Origin: Sulfitobacter undariae
Lineage (GTDB): Bacteria > Pseudomonadota > Alphaproteobacteria > Rhodobacterales > Rhodobacteraceae
Direction: 5' to 3'
Assembly: GCF_014196805.1 (NCBI RefSeq)
Contig: NZ_JACIEI010000001.1
Coordinates: 186,001-250,000 of the forward strand
Length of the DNA: 64,000 nt
The first letter of the stretch is position 1, and each line of letters begins with the position of its first letter. Below, in pieces: positions 36,658 through 45,694 of the stretch. A program made the translations under genes and the position numbers. The notes beneath the pieces were generated by a model, which was not told the DNA's origin, searched no databases, and worked only from the letters and a program-made list of their open reading frames with translations.

Positions 36658-38147
36658 TTCTTTTTGCCGAAACCTGACAGGCCCGCAGGCAGGCCCATGC
36701 CGCCGCCCAAACCGGGCAGTTTGCCGCCCATTTGTTTTGCGGCTGCTTCCAGTGCTTTGGGGTCCATGCCTTGCGCCATTGCCGCAGGGTCCATGCCGCC
36801 TTTGCCCATCATCTGTTTCATTGCGGCTTTCATCATGCCGCCTTTGCCTTTGCCCATTTTCTTCATCATGTCGGACATCTGGCGCTGCATTTTCATCAGC
36901 TTGTTCAGGTCAGACACCTGCATGCCTGCGCCTTTGGCGATCCGCTTTTTGCGGCTGGCTTGCAGCAGCGCGGGGTTGGCGCGCTCTTTTTTGGTCATAG
37001 AGTTGATCAGGGCGATTTGTTGTTTCAGCACTTTGTCATCAAGACCGGCGTCTTCGACCTGTTTGGCCATTTTGCCCATGCCGGGCATCATGCCCATCAT
37101 GCCTTGCATGCCGCCCATTTTGATCATCTGTTCCAGCTGCATTTTGAGGTCGTTCATGTTGAACTGACCCTTCGCCATGCGGCGCATCATCTTTTCGGCT
37201 TGTTCGGCCTCGATTGTTTCTTGGGCTTTCTCAACCAGCGCAACAATGTCGCCCATGCCAAGGATACGGCCTGCAACGCGCTCTGGCTCGAAAGTTTCCA
37301 GCGAGTCCATCTTTTCGCCAAGGCCGACGTATTTGATGGGCTTGCCTGTAACGGCACGCATCGATAGCGCAGCACCACCGCGGCCGTCACCGTCCATACG
37401 GGTCAGGACAACGCCGGAAATACCGATACGGTCGTTAAAGTTTTGCGCGGTTTGCACGGCGTCTTGGCCTGTCAGGCCATCAACCACCAACAGTGTTTCG
37501 CGGGGCGTAACCACATCGCGCACGGCTTCGACTTGTTGCATCAACTCTTCGTCGATGGACAAGCGACCAGCGGTATCCAGCATATAGACGTCATAGCCAC
37601 CCAAAGACGCCTGTGTCTTGGTGCGTTTGGCGATCTGGACGGGCGTTTCGCCTTTGACGATGGGCAGAGTGTCCACACCGATCTGCACACCCAGAATCGC
37701 CAACTGTTCCATTGCGGCAGGGCGGTTCACGTCAAGCGATGCCATCAACACACGCTTGCCGTCTTTTTCTTTCAGACGTTTTGCGAGTTTGGCCGTGGTT
37801 GTGGTTTTACCTGAGCCTTGCAAACCCACCATGAGAATCGGTGCTGGCGGGCTGTCGATTTTCAGCGCACCCGGTTCACCTTCGCCGCGCAGCGTGTCGA
37901 TCAGGGCGTCATGAACGATTTTGACAACCTGTTGGCCGGGCGTGATGGATTTGGTGACGGCTTGGCCAGTGGCCTTTTCTTGCACCGCGTTCACAAAATC
38001 ACGTGCGACCGGCAGCGAAACGTCAGCCTCAAGCAGGGCAACACGCACTTCGCGCAGGGCTGTTTTTACGTCATCTTCCGAGAGCGCGCCCTGTTTGGTC
38101 AGGCGGTCAAAGACACCGGAGAGGCGTTCGCTGAGATTCTCAAACAT
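36654..38147 (-). CDS. ffh: Signal recognition particle protein Ffh
   Basis: GTPase that binds signal sequences and the SRP RNA; 497 residues. The N domain is followed by the G domain with the P-loop GLQGSGKTTTTAKL (about 109-122), DTAGRLS and TRMDGDGRGGAAL. The C-terminal M domain is very Met-rich, with long runs of Met, Gly and Lys up to the end (FGKKK). It heads the long leftward operon. Its RNA partner is at 6.7 kb. Confidence 0.97.
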   Translation of the reverse strand: MFENLSERLSGVFDRLTKQGALSEDDVKTALREVRVALLEADVSLPVARDFVNAVQEKATGQAVTKSITPGQQVVKIVHDALIDTLRGEGEPGALKIDSPPAPILMVGLQGSGKTTTTAKLAKRLKEKDGKRVLMASLDVNRPAAMEQLAILGVQIGVDTLPIVKGETPVQIAKRTKTQASLGGYDVYMLDTAGRLSIDEELMQQVEAVRDVVTPRETLLVVDGLTGQDAVQTAQNFNDRIGISGVVLTRMDGDGRGGAALSMRAVTGKPIKYVGLGEKMDSLETFEPERVAGRILGMGDIVALVEKAQETIEAEQAEKMMRRMAKGQFNMNDLKMQLEQMIKMGGMQGMMGMMPGMGKMAKQVEDAGLDDKVLKQQIALINSMTKKERANPALLQASRKKRIAKGAGMQVSDLNKLMKMQRQMSDMMKKMGKGKGGMMKAAMKQMMGKGGMDPAAMAQGMDPKALEAAAKQMGGKLPGLGGGMGLPAGLSGFGKKK

Positions 38148-38217
38148 GGGCAGATGCCCTTTCTTAGTCGGTTGCGGATGATCCCAATGTAGGAACCTTC
38201 GCGTAAATGCACAAATG

Positions 38218-38288
38218 CCCCAGTGGGCGTAATACGCTGACTGGGGGCGATCCTGATTTTGGTCAGGACCGGAAGTCTTGGCTTCCGG
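38218..38288 (-). ncRNA. Structured 5' leader of ffh: three adjacent hairpins
   Basis: On the minus strand three perfect or near-perfect stems stand side by side downstream of the promoter. CCGGAAG/CTTCCGG (38269-38288) has a 6-nt loop. TCCTGA/TCAGGA (38251-38268) has a 6-nt loop. CCCCAGT/ACTGGGG (38218-38246) has an inner GCGT/ACGC stem. The two 6-nt loops read CCAAGA and CCAAAA. A leader of about 145 nt would carry them before the ATG. No known riboswitch class is recognised. Confidence 0.5.
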
Positions 38289-38299
38289 GATGTGAGGGG

Positions 38300-38328
38300 T
38301 GATTAGCTGGCGTGGGGCGGAATGTCAA
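38300..38328 (-). promoter_or_regulatory. Sigma70-type promoter upstream of ffh
   Basis: On the minus strand a consensus TTGACA is followed by 17 nt and TAATCA. The predicted start is about 38293, giving a leader of about 145 nt before ffh. Confidence 0.65.
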
Positions 38329-38841
38329 CTGCCACGCCTTATGGGTAGGGCGCGCAAGGCTATCGATTGGGGCAAGCGAGGTGTGACGGTTAAAATTCTG
38401 CCTTTGATCGAAAATCTCACTGTTTCTGGCATCCGTCTTAGAGCTACCCTCGAATTATCTTAATGCTTCTCCAATTTGGTTTTATCCCACCAAATAAGTC
38501 ATCCCATTGAACTGTTTGCCTCCGTTTTCGGGAAGGGAAATTTACTGGAGGGATATAGCGCCTCTCCTATTCTTTAACCGCATACTCAAACTTTGATTTG
38601 GCGCGTGCCGCTACTTCAATGGGAGGGAGCTGCCAGTTTTGCGCTGACGGCCCGCATGTGTCTGAAAGGTTAAGAGGCACGTTTACTTGCTTGACCGTTG
38701 ACGGGCTGCTGCGTGCCTTAGGTACGATTTCAATGGGATGAATGTGTTCTCCAAAGATTGCATCTTTCTGAAAGCGGAGCCTTTGCAGTCATAGCAAACT
38801 AGACCTACAAGCAGATAGCGAATGTTATCTGGGTGGGTGTG
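38329..38841. other. Intergenic stretch without a recognised gene
   Basis: About 510 bp between the ffh promoter and the divergent LysR gene. It is more AT-rich than its surroundings in the middle (38400-38560), and no frame gives a recognisable product. It could hold decayed sequence or regulatory sites. Confidence 0.5.
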
Positions 38842-39720
38842 ATGCAAAACTGGGACGAAGTGCGAACAGCTTTTCAAGTGGCGCGTATGGGAACGGTAAG
38901 TGGCGCCGCCGAGGTTTTGGGCGTGCATCATGCGACCGTGATACGCCACATTGATGCGTTGGAGAAGGGTCTGGGCGTGAAGCTGTTTCAGCGCCATGCC
39001 CGTGGCTATACGCCAACCGAGGCTGGCACAGACCTGTTGCGTGTGGCGCAAGCGACAGAGGATCAGTTCGGCCAGTTGCTCAGCCGTATCAAAGGGCAGG
39101 GGGCCGAGGTGTCGGGTGATTTGGTGGTGACCTCCTTGGAGGCACTGGCCCCGCGCATCGCGCCGCTGTTGGTGGCCTTTCAAGAGGAACACAGCAATGT
39201 CGTTGTGCGCTATTTAACAGGCAACCGCCTACTGCGTCTGGAATATGGTGAAGCGCATGTGGCCATCCGCGCTGGTGCGGCCCCTGATCAGCCCGACAAT
39301 GTGGCCCAGCCCTTGGCCGATCAAGCCATGGGGCTATATGCCGCCCGATCTTATGTAGACAAGCATGACCTGCCCAAAGGGCCTGAAGATTACGCCAATC
39401 ACCGCTTTGTCGGGCCAGAAGATGTGGAAATCCGCGCGCCTTGTTACCGTTGGATGGCGCAGGCTGTGCCGCGTGAAAATGTGGTGTTTCGCAGTGATGA
39501 TCCCCACGCCATGGGAATTGCGGTGCGCAGCGGCGCGGGTATCGGTTTTTTGACGGTGCAGCAGGCGGCGGCGATGCCCGATCTGGTGCAAGTCGCCCAA
39601 ACCTTACCAGAGTGGGCATCGCCGCTGTGGTTGGTCACACATGTGGATCTGCACCGCACCAGTAAAGTTCAGGCTTTGGTTCAGTTTTTTAAGGCGCATA
39701 TCAAAGACGGGTATCTGTGA
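38842..39720 (+). CDS. LysR-family transcriptional regulator
   Basis: Regulator of 292 residues. The N-terminal helix-turn-helix MGTVSGAAEVLGVHHATVIRHIDALEK spans about 17-43 and is followed by an effector domain with IRAGAAPDQPDN. ATG 38842 is used; a GTG at 38833 is also in frame and neither has a strong ribosome site. No adjacent divergent structural gene other than distant ffh. Target unknown. Confidence 0.88.
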   Translation: MQNWDEVRTAFQVARMGTVSGAAEVLGVHHATVIRHIDALEKGLGVKLFQRHARGYTPTEAGTDLLRVAQATEDQFGQLLSRIKGQGAEVSGDLVVTSLEALAPRIAPLLVAFQEEHSNVVVRYLTGNRLLRLEYGEAHVAIRAGAAPDQPDNVAQPLADQAMGLYAARSYVDKHDLPKGPEDYANHRFVGPEDVEIRAPCYRWMAQAVPRENVVFRSDDPHAMGIAVRSGAGIGFLTVQQAAAMPDLVQVAQTLPEWASPLWLVTHVDLHRTSKVQALVQFFKAHIKDGYL

Positions 39721-39724
39721 TGGT

Positions 39725-39904
39725 ATGAAAATTTTGCAAGCCGTTGATTTACCCGTTTGGAGGCTTTTGCCTATGGCGCTGCTGAACACGCCCTGCGCGA
39801 CTGCCAAAGCCCCTGAAGGACGTTTTCACCATTCGGGACAGGCCGCCGCTTATGCTTCACTAAGTGCGCAGGGCGCCGCAATCGCCACACATCGTTGTTT
39901 TTGA
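39725..39904 (+). pseudogene. Possible RES-domain fragment
   Basis: An open frame of 59 codons begins MKILQAVDLPVWRLLP and contains APEGRFHHSGQAAAYASLS. That part resembles the N-terminal region of RES-type (NAD-degrading toxin) proteins. It stops after HRCF, far short of the roughly 150 residues of the family, and no good continuation is seen in other frames. There is no antitoxin-like gene beside it. A remnant is the simplest reading, with low certainty. Confidence 0.35.
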
Positions 39905-40003
39905 ACCCAACTGCCTGCATTTTGTCGGCCCTGTCACTGCATATGAACCCTAAAAATGTACCTTCGCCGGTGTGAAGGCTCCAAATATGAAAGATAATGA
40001 ACC

Positions 40004-40903
40004 GTGGCACCACAAGCAAAAGGGCATCTGGCGATGCTGTTGTTTTCGGCATTGGTTGCCGGATCATTCTCATTGGGGTCGATGGTCGCTAATGAAATTG
40101 CCCCGCTTGCCTTGAATGCTGTGCGCTTTCTCATCGCATCTGTCGCTGTGGGCGCAGTTGCTTTGGCCACAACAGGTATCCCACGCAGTGCTTTTTCCGC
40201 GCCTTGGCGGTATCTTGTACTAGGTGGATTCTTTGTCATCTATTTCGTGTTGATGTTTGAAGGGCTCAAGACCTCAACGCCCGTCAGGTCGGCGGCAGTG
40301 TTTACATTGGTGCCTGCGATGTCGGGTGTGTTTGCGTGGTTTTTGCTGCGCCAACGCATGACCCTGCGGATGCTTGTGTCCTTGGTGATCGGCGGTGCGG
40401 GGGCGCTTTGGGTGATTTTTCGCGCAGATATGGCGGCATTGCTGGCCTTTGATATCGGGCGAGGTGAGCTGATTTATCTGGTCGGTTGTATTGCTCATGC
40501 GGTTTATACGCCAATGGTGCGGCGTTTGAACCGTGGCGAAAGTGCCGTTGTCTTTTCCTTTGGTGTGTTGGTGGCGGGAACACTCTGGCTGGCGCTGGTC
40601 GGCGCGCCTGACATTTTATCGACAGATTGGAGCGGCCTGCGGCCCTTGGTCTGGATCACGATCCTTTACGTCGCCATCTGCGCCAGTGCGATCACCTTTG
40701 TGTTGGTGCAATTCGCCACATTGCGCCTGCCCTCAGCCAAGGTGATGGCTTATACTTATCTGGTGCCGAGCTGGGTTATTCTGTGGGAGGCTGTGTTGGG
40801 TAATCCGCTGCCGCCCTTGCTGGTGGGCGGGGGGATTGCGCTGACGGTGCTGGCGCTATTGTTACTGCTGCGCGATGATGACGTCCCGATCACGCCACAG
40901 TAG
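40004..40903 (+). CDS. DMT-family (EamA) transporter
   Basis: Membrane protein of 299 residues with about ten hydrophobic segments in two EamA repeats, the drug/metabolite exporter pattern. It starts with GTG at 40004. An ATG at 40034 has AAAGGG 9 nt upstream and is a serious alternative that removes ten residues. Substrate unknown. Confidence 0.87.
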   Translation: MAPQAKGHLAMLLFSALVAGSFSLGSMVANEIAPLALNAVRFLIASVAVGAVALATTGIPRSAFSAPWRYLVLGGFFVIYFVLMFEGLKTSTPVRSAAVFTLVPAMSGVFAWFLLRQRMTLRMLVSLVIGGAGALWVIFRADMAALLAFDIGRGELIYLVGCIAHAVYTPMVRRLNRGESAVVFSFGVLVAGTLWLALVGAPDILSTDWSGLRPLVWITILYVAICASAITFVLVQFATLRLPSAKVMAYTYLVPSWVILWEAVLGNPLPPLLVGGGIALTVLALLLLLRDDDVPITPQ

Positions 40904-41081
40904 AACGGATATGCAAAAAAGTTACCGTTTGAGGGAACCGTTCAGGCCGATGTTGAGTTTACTTTATAACGAAGCAAAGGCGCGGGGATGGATCGGTTCT
41001 CTGGTCACGGCGTCTTTGCCCTGCGTTTTCTGTTTCGCCCGACATCGGGCGGAGGATCACATTTTAGGGAAGGAACATACC

Positions 41082-41150
41082 ATGCGGAGCATTATTTACA
41101 TTGTTGGCCTAGTAGTAATCGTTTTGGCGATTGTGCGCTTTGCGTTTTAA
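41082..41150 (+). CDS. 22-residue hydrophobic membrane microprotein
   Basis: An ORF of 22 residues, almost wholly one membrane span (IIYIVGLVVIVLAIV) with basic residues near both ends. AAGGAA lies 7 nt before the ATG, and a strong terminator follows 35 nt after the stop. This gives a complete small transcription unit. Function unknown; similar tiny single-span proteins are easily missed by gene callers. Confidence 0.6.
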   Translation: MRSIIYIVGLVVIVLAIVRFAF

Positions 41151-41185
41151 GACGCTTTGCGGCGGCAGCCAAGATTGAACCATAG

Positions 41186-41208
41186 GGGAGCCTGCGGGCT
41201 CCCTTTTT
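41186..41208 (+). terminator. Rho-independent terminator after the microprotein ORF
   Basis: GGGAGCC and GGCTCCC pair around TGCG, followed by TTTTT. Confidence 0.85.
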
Positions 41209-41213
41209 CGTGC

Positions 41214-41555
41214 CTAATTGTCCGATGTATTGGGTTGGCCCAGTTCAGTTTCCAGAAACCTCTCAAACGCGTCCAGATGCACCGGCTCAAACTGGCCAAA
41301 TCCCTGCATCCAGACCGAAGCGGCGCGCATGGCGTCCGGTTCCAGTTTGCACCATTTCACCCGCCCGCGTTTTTCCTGCGTGATCAGGCCAGCAGCGGTC
41401 AATACGCCCAGATGTTTGGAGATTGAGGCCAGTGATACGTCAAATGGCTCGGCCACATCTGTCACGGCCATATCGTCCTCCAGCAACATCGCTAGGATGG
41501 TGCGGCGGGTGGGGTCGGCCAAAGCGGCAAAGGTGGTATCAAGGGTTGGAGCCAT
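41214..41555 (-). CDS. ArsR-family winged-helix regulator
   Basis: Regulator of 113 residues with the ArsR DNA-binding pattern LADPTRRTILAMLL and a recognition helix in DVSLASISKHLGVLTAAGLI. There is only one Cys, and no metal-binding cysteine pair, so it is probably not a metal sensor. Such proteins often pair with an AHSA1/SRPBCC gene, but none is adjacent here. Confidence 0.87.
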   Translation of the reverse strand: MAPTLDTTFAALADPTRRTILAMLLEDDMAVTDVAEPFDVSLASISKHLGVLTAAGLITQEKRGRVKWCKLEPDAMRAASVWMQGFGQFEPVHLDAFERFLETELGQPNTSDN

Positions 41556-41857
41556 AAAACAGGTTTACCCGCTGTGGTGGGTAAGGGGAAGCCGTCATAG
41601 GCGGGGGTGATTTGTGAAAAAGGGTTGCGATTTGACGGGCGGTTCTATGCCGGCATCTTGGAGGAGGTGTTGGTTTTCAGTGGGCGCTTTGGGGGCCTGT
41701 GGTTTTCGTTGACCACATAAAGATTTGATAAATCGCACAAGTGGCTTCAGTGAACCACTCTCATTTGTGGGGGCGAATGCTGGGCTTTGGACATAAGTAA
41801 ACATAGGCTTTTGTCACTCATTGAGCGCTGAAAGACAAAGACTAATGGTTGACATCA
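41556..41857. other. Intergenic stretch without a recognised gene
   Basis: About 300 bp between the divergent arsR-like and lysR-like genes. No frame is convincing. It contains a GCACAAG half-site at 41735-41741 that matches an arm of the palindrome at 41858-41878. Confidence 0.5.
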
Positions 41858-41878
41858 CTTGTGCATAAACTGCACAAG
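41858..41878. promoter_or_regulatory. Palindromic candidate operator in front of the LysR gene
   Basis: CTTGTGCA, 5 nt, TGCACAAG: perfect 8-bp arms ending 6 nt before the ATG at 41885. A lone half-site (GCACAAG) is about 120 bp upstream. The placement suggests autoregulation by the LysR protein, or a 5' UTR hairpin. Confidence 0.5.
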
Positions 41879-41884
41879 AAGCTC

Positions 41885-42796
41885 ATGAGCCGCCAATTAC
41901 CCCCTCTAAACGCCCTACGTGCCTTTGAGGCCGCTGGACGACACCAGAGCTTTAGCCGAGCGGCGCAAGAGCTGCGGGTGAGCCATTCGTCAATCAGCCG
42001 CCACGTGCGCGGTTTAGAGGATCGTTTGGGCGTGCAGCTGTTTCGAGATCACGCGCGCGGGATCAAGTTGTCTCCCGATGGCGCAGCCTATCTTACGCGG
42101 ATCAGCCCTGCTTTGGATGCGATCGCAGAGGCGACTGAAGGCTTGACGCAAGCGCCAGAAGGGGCGGTGACCGTTAACTGCGAGCCGTTGTTTGCATCAA
42201 AGTGGCTGATCCCTCGCATGCAAGCTTTTCAGGAATTGTTCCCGCAGGTTGATGTGCGGTTGGAAGCCTCGATGGAAATCGCGGATATTGTCCGCTATGA
42301 GGCAGATGTTGCCATCCGCTTTGTGTCGCAGGGCGCCACATATACCGAAGCTGCGTTGATCAGCGATGCAATGCTCCGGCCCTATGCTGCGCCTTCGCTT
42401 ATTTCTGCGCCGGTGACAGACCTTGCGCAGTTGTTGTCCTACCCCTTGTTGCGTGACAGGCGCGACTGGACGTGGGCAAGGTGGTTTCAATTGTCCAATA
42501 ACGGCGCGCCAATAGACCTGCCTGCGCCCGCGTGGCGGATGAGCGCGGAATTGTCGTATGAGGCGGCGCTGGCAGGGCAGGGCGTGATCTTGGTTACAGA
42601 TGAGGTAGCTGCCTGCGATGTTGCGGCAGGCCGCTTGAATGCTCTGTCTGACATCGGATTTAGGGATGGTGGGTATTTTGAGCTGCATGCAGATGGCGCG
42701 TTGCGTCGTAAACCTGTGCGCGTCTTTCGGGATTGGTTGTTCGCACAAACTGCCTGTTGGCGGTCTGTTGCTTATGACAGTCAACCGAATGGTTGA
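41885..42796 (+). CDS. LysR-family transcriptional regulator (GcvA-like)
   Basis: Regulator of 303 residues starting MSRQLPPLNALRAFEAAGRHQSF, with helix-turn-helix ELRVSHSSISRHVRGLE and a C-terminal effector domain. The ATG at 41885 with AAGAAG upstream is preferred to a TTG at 41849, which would place the palindrome inside the coding region. Target unknown. Confidence 0.88.
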   Translation: MSRQLPPLNALRAFEAAGRHQSFSRAAQELRVSHSSISRHVRGLEDRLGVQLFRDHARGIKLSPDGAAYLTRISPALDAIAEATEGLTQAPEGAVTVNCEPLFASKWLIPRMQAFQELFPQVDVRLEASMEIADIVRYEADVAIRFVSQGATYTEAALISDAMLRPYAAPSLISAPVTDLAQLLSYPLLRDRRDWTWARWFQLSNNGAPIDLPAPAWRMSAELSYEAALAGQGVILVTDEVAACDVAAGRLNALSDIGFRDGGYFELHADGALRRKPVRVFRDWLFAQTACWRSVAYDSQPNG

Positions 42797-42968
42797 ATAA
42801 CGAAGGCCCCCTTGAATCGATGGAAAAGATACGGGTTACCTCAACCTCTCACGAGGGGGTGGTTGTAATTCTGTTTGTTATCAGTTGGTTGATGGCTGCA
42901 TCTAGGCCGTTGACTCGGCGTGGTCTGCAAAGTACCTAACGTGCAAGACATCCCAACGGGGGCAGCCA

Positions 42969-43313
42969 GTGAACGACCAAGATCGCACAGCGGAAAAGGC
43001 GGCGATTGCGGCGCGGATCGCAGCGGCCAAAGGTTTGCAAGAACCGGCACCTCGCATGGATGAACATTATTCTCAGGCGCAGATGGCCTGGCGGATGGTG
43101 ATTGAGCTAGTGGCCGGTCTTGGGATCGGTTTCGGCATCGGGTACGGGCTGGATTTGTTCTTTGGAACGCTGCCCATATTTATGGTGCTGTTTGTTTTGT
43201 TAGGCCTCGCGGCTGGAGTGAAGACGATGCTCCGATCTGCGCAGGAAATGCAGGACGAAAAGATTGAAGTGGAGAGCGCGGCAGAAACTGCCGAAGACAC
43301 CGCAAAAGAATAA
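42969..43313 (+). CDS. atpI: ATP synthase subunit I (AtpI/AtpZ-like)
   Basis: Small protein of 114 residues with a charged N-terminus and two membrane spans (about 40-85) separated by a short loop. In other bacteria AtpI assists c-ring assembly. It starts with GTG behind GGGGG. It heads the F0 cluster, 61 bp before atpB. Confidence 0.9.
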   Translation: MNDQDRTAEKAAIAARIAAAKGLQEPAPRMDEHYSQAQMAWRMVIELVAGLGIGFGIGYGLDLFFGTLPIFMVLFVLLGLAAGVKTMLRSAQEMQDEKIEVESAAETAEDTAKE

Positions 43314-43374
43314 CGCCCCGCAAGGGGTCATGGTGAAACCGCCCCTTTGGGGTGATGAGTGAAGGGGCCGGAAC

Positions 43375-44124
43375 ATGGCAGCACAATCAGCAGAGGGCGG
43401 TCTGTCATTTGACCCGATGGCTCAGTTTCAGGTCAAGCCTTTGGGTGGTGACGGTGTTGTAAACTGGTTCACATTCACAAATGCCGCACTCTGGACCAGC
43501 TTTGCTGTTGCGGTTGTGTTCATCTTGTTGGTCGTTGGTACATCCAAGCGCGCTGTTGTTCCGGGCCGTATGCAATCGGTTGCAGAGCTGGCTTACGGCT
43601 TCATTTACAAGATGGTCGAAGACATCTGCGGCAAAGAAGGCGTTAAGTACTTCCCCTACATCATGACGCTGTTCATGTTTATCGTTTGCGCCAACTTCCT
43701 TGGTCTTATCCCCACAGCCTTCACGCCCACGTCGCATTTTGCGGTCACCATTCCGCTGGCTTTGCTGGTGTTCCTTGGTGTGACCATCTTGGGTTTTGTG
43801 AAAAACGGCGCATCTTTTCTGGGTCTTTTCTGGGTTTCATCAGCGCCACTAGCGCTGCGCCCCGCTCTGGCCCTGATCGAGCTGATCTCGTACTTCGTAC
43901 GTCCTGTCAGCCACTCCATTCGTCTTGCCGGTAACGTCATGGCGGGTCACGCGGTGATCAAAGTGTTCGCAGGTTTTGCTGCGCTTACCATCGTGTCACC
44001 AGTTGCCATTCTTGGCATCACGGCGATGTACGGTCTGGAGGTCCTCGTGTCCTTCATTCAGGCCTACGTCTTTACGATCCTTACATGCGTGTATCTGAAA
44101 GATGCATTGCACCCAAGTCACTGA
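43375..44124 (+). CDS. atpB: ATP synthase F0 subunit a
   Basis: Membrane proton-channel subunit of 249 residues. The essential Arg lies in [14 protein letters not shown] (helix 4), and the last helix contains [15 protein letters not shown]. Second gene of the F0 operon. Confidence 0.97.
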   Translation: MAAQSAEGGLSFDPMAQFQVKPLGGDGVVNWFTFTNAALWTSFAVAVVFILLVVGTSKRAVVPGRMQSVAELAYGFIYKMVEDICGKEGVKYFPYIMTLFMFIVCANFLGLIPTAFTPTSHFAVTIPLALLVFLGVTILGFVKNGASFLGLFWVSSAPLALRPALALIELISYFVRPVSHSIRLAGNVMAGHAVIKVFAGFAALTIVSPVAILGITAMYGLEVLVSFIQAYVFTILTCVYLKDALHPSH

Positions 44125-44183
44125 ACAATCGGCGGGGTAATAGCCGCCTCATCTATCCACTTCCAATTCACAGGAGAATTCTC

Positions 44184-44408
44184 ATGGAAGGTCAACTCGC
44201 ACACATCGGCGCAGGTATCGCAGCACTCGGCACGGGCATCGCAGCCATCGGTGTTGGTAACGTTGCAGCAAGCTTCTTGGGCGGCGCTCTGCGTAACCCA
44301 TCCGCAGCTGCAGCACAGACTGCTACACTGTTCATCGGTATCGCGTTCGCCGAAGCTCTGGGGATCTTCTCGTTCCTCGTAGCTCTTCTGCTGATGTTCG
44401 CTGTATAA
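44184..44408 (+). CDS. atpE: ATP synthase F0 subunit c
   Basis: Two-helix c-ring protein of 74 residues. The proton-binding carboxylate is Glu57 in AFAEALGIF, and the conserved polar loop reads RNPS. The start is at 44184 behind CAGGAG. The usual location between subunits a and b'. Confidence 0.97.
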   Translation: MEGQLAHIGAGIAALGTGIAAIGVGNVAASFLGGALRNPSAAAAQTATLFIGIAFAEALGIFSFLVALLLMFAV

Positions 44409-44494
44409 GCGACTTACGGATTATTCCGACGCTTGGGGCGGTGCGGCACGCTGCGCCGCCCTTTTGAATATCAGTGTTCTGACAGGAGGCCACC

Positions 44495-45055
44495 ATGGCA
44501 ACCGAAACTACACAAGGCGATGGTCTGGCGGACGCTATTGGCGTGGCAGAGCATTCTGGCGGAAGCACAGGCATGCCGCAACTGGATTTCACCCATTGGG
44601 GAAACCAGATGTTCTGGCTGGCGCTTGCGCTGATCGCAATCTACCTAATTTTGTCGCGTGTGGCATTGCCACGCATCGCGGCGGTTCTGGCAGAGCGTCA
44701 GGGCACTATCACAAACGACATCGCAGCCGCAGAAGATTTGACAAACAAAGCAGATGCTGCTGAAGCTGCGTATGACCAAGCGCTGGTGGATGCCCGTGCG
44801 GAAGCACAACGCATCATCGCAGCGGCCAAAGCTGATATGCAAGCCGATCTGGATGCAGCCATCGCAAAGGCCGATACACAGATCGCCGCAAAATCTGCCG
44901 AATCCGAAAAAGCGATTTCGGAAATTCGTGCCGGTGCCGTGGAAAGCGTTAAGGCGGTTGCTAAAGATACCGTTAAAGAAATCGTTGCAGCGATGGGTGG
45001 TAAGGCCGATGCCAAAACCGTCACCGCCGCAGTCACAGCACGGATGAAAGGATAA
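44495..45055 (+). CDS. atpG: ATP synthase F0 subunit b'
   Basis: Peripheral-stalk subunit of 186 residues. A variable N-terminus of about 30 residues is followed by a membrane span ([16 protein letters not shown]) and a long Ala/Lys/Glu coiled coil. The order before atpF and the weak resemblance to b identify it as b', found in photosynthetic and alphaproteobacterial lineages. The symbol varies between annotations (atpG, atpF2, atpX). Confidence 0.93.
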   Translation: MATETTQGDGLADAIGVAEHSGGSTGMPQLDFTHWGNQMFWLALALIAIYLILSRVALPRIAAVLAERQGTITNDIAAAEDLTNKADAAEAAYDQALVDARAEAQRIIAAAKADMQADLDAAIAKADTQIAAKSAESEKAISEIRAGAVESVKAVAKDTVKEIVAAMGGKADAKTVTAAVTARMKG

Positions 45056-45059
45056 CTTC

Positions 45060-45620
45060 ATGCGTTTCACACTCACATCCGTATTGGCCCTGATTGTCGC
45101 AAACCCTGCGTTTGCTGCTTCTGGACCGTTCTTCTCGCTGGGCAACACTGACTTTGTAGTTCTGCTGGCGTTTTTGTTGTTCATCGCAATTCTGGTCTAT
45201 TTTAAAGTACCAGCGATGATGGGCAAAATGCTGGACGGTCGCGCCGAAAGCATCAAAAACGAGATCGAAGAAGCACGCAAGCTGCGCGAAGATGCACAAT
45301 CTCTGCTGGCCTCTTACGAGCGTAAGCAAAAAGAAGTCCAAGAACAGGCGGATCGCATCGTTGCGTCTGCCAAGCAAGAAGCTGCTGCTGCTGGTGAATT
45401 GGCGAAAGCTGATCTTGCCAAATCCGTAGAGCGCCGTCTGGCCGCTGCGGAAGAGCAAATCGGTTCTGCCGAAGCTGCCGCAATCAAAGAAGTGCGTGAC
45501 CAAGCAGTTCTTATCGCTATTGCCGCATCACGTGACATCATCGGCAAGCAAATGACTGCTGCTGATGGCAACAAGCTGATCGACGAAGGCATCGCCCAAG
45601 TTGACGCAAAACTGCACTAA
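45060..45620 (+). CDS. atpF: ATP synthase F0 subunit b
   Basis: Peripheral-stalk subunit of 186 residues. A short N-terminal hydrophobic segment ends near PAFAASG. A membrane span (VVLLAFLLFIAILVYF) and a long coiled coil rich in Ala, Glu and Lys follow. It begins 4 nt after b' and is followed by a terminator. F1 genes are not in the window. Confidence 0.94.
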   Translation: MRFTLTSVLALIVANPAFAASGPFFSLGNTDFVVLLAFLLFIAILVYFKVPAMMGKMLDGRAESIKNEIEEARKLREDAQSLLASYERKQKEVQEQADRIVASAKQEAAAAGELAKADLAKSVERRLAAAEEQIGSAEAAAIKEVRDQAVLIAIAASRDIIGKQMTAADGNKLIDEGIAQVDAKLH

Positions 45621-45642
45621 GCAGTTGGCGACTTAGATTAGA

Positions 45643-45672
45643 AAAGCCCTGCCAACTTGGCGGGGCTTTTTT
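45643..45672 (+). terminator. Terminator of the F0 ATP synthase operon
   Basis: AAAGCCCTGCCAA pairs with TTGGCGGGGCTTT (one G-T pair), running into TTTTTT, about 23 nt after the atpF stop. Confidence 0.88.
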
Positions 45673-45694
45673 CGTTTCAAAGGGGACAGTCGTC

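Noticed and set aside
36732-37367. Plus-strand His/Phe-rich frame of 211 codons
   Set aside because: It is the antisense of the Met-rich M domain and G domain of ffh; CAT runs read as His.
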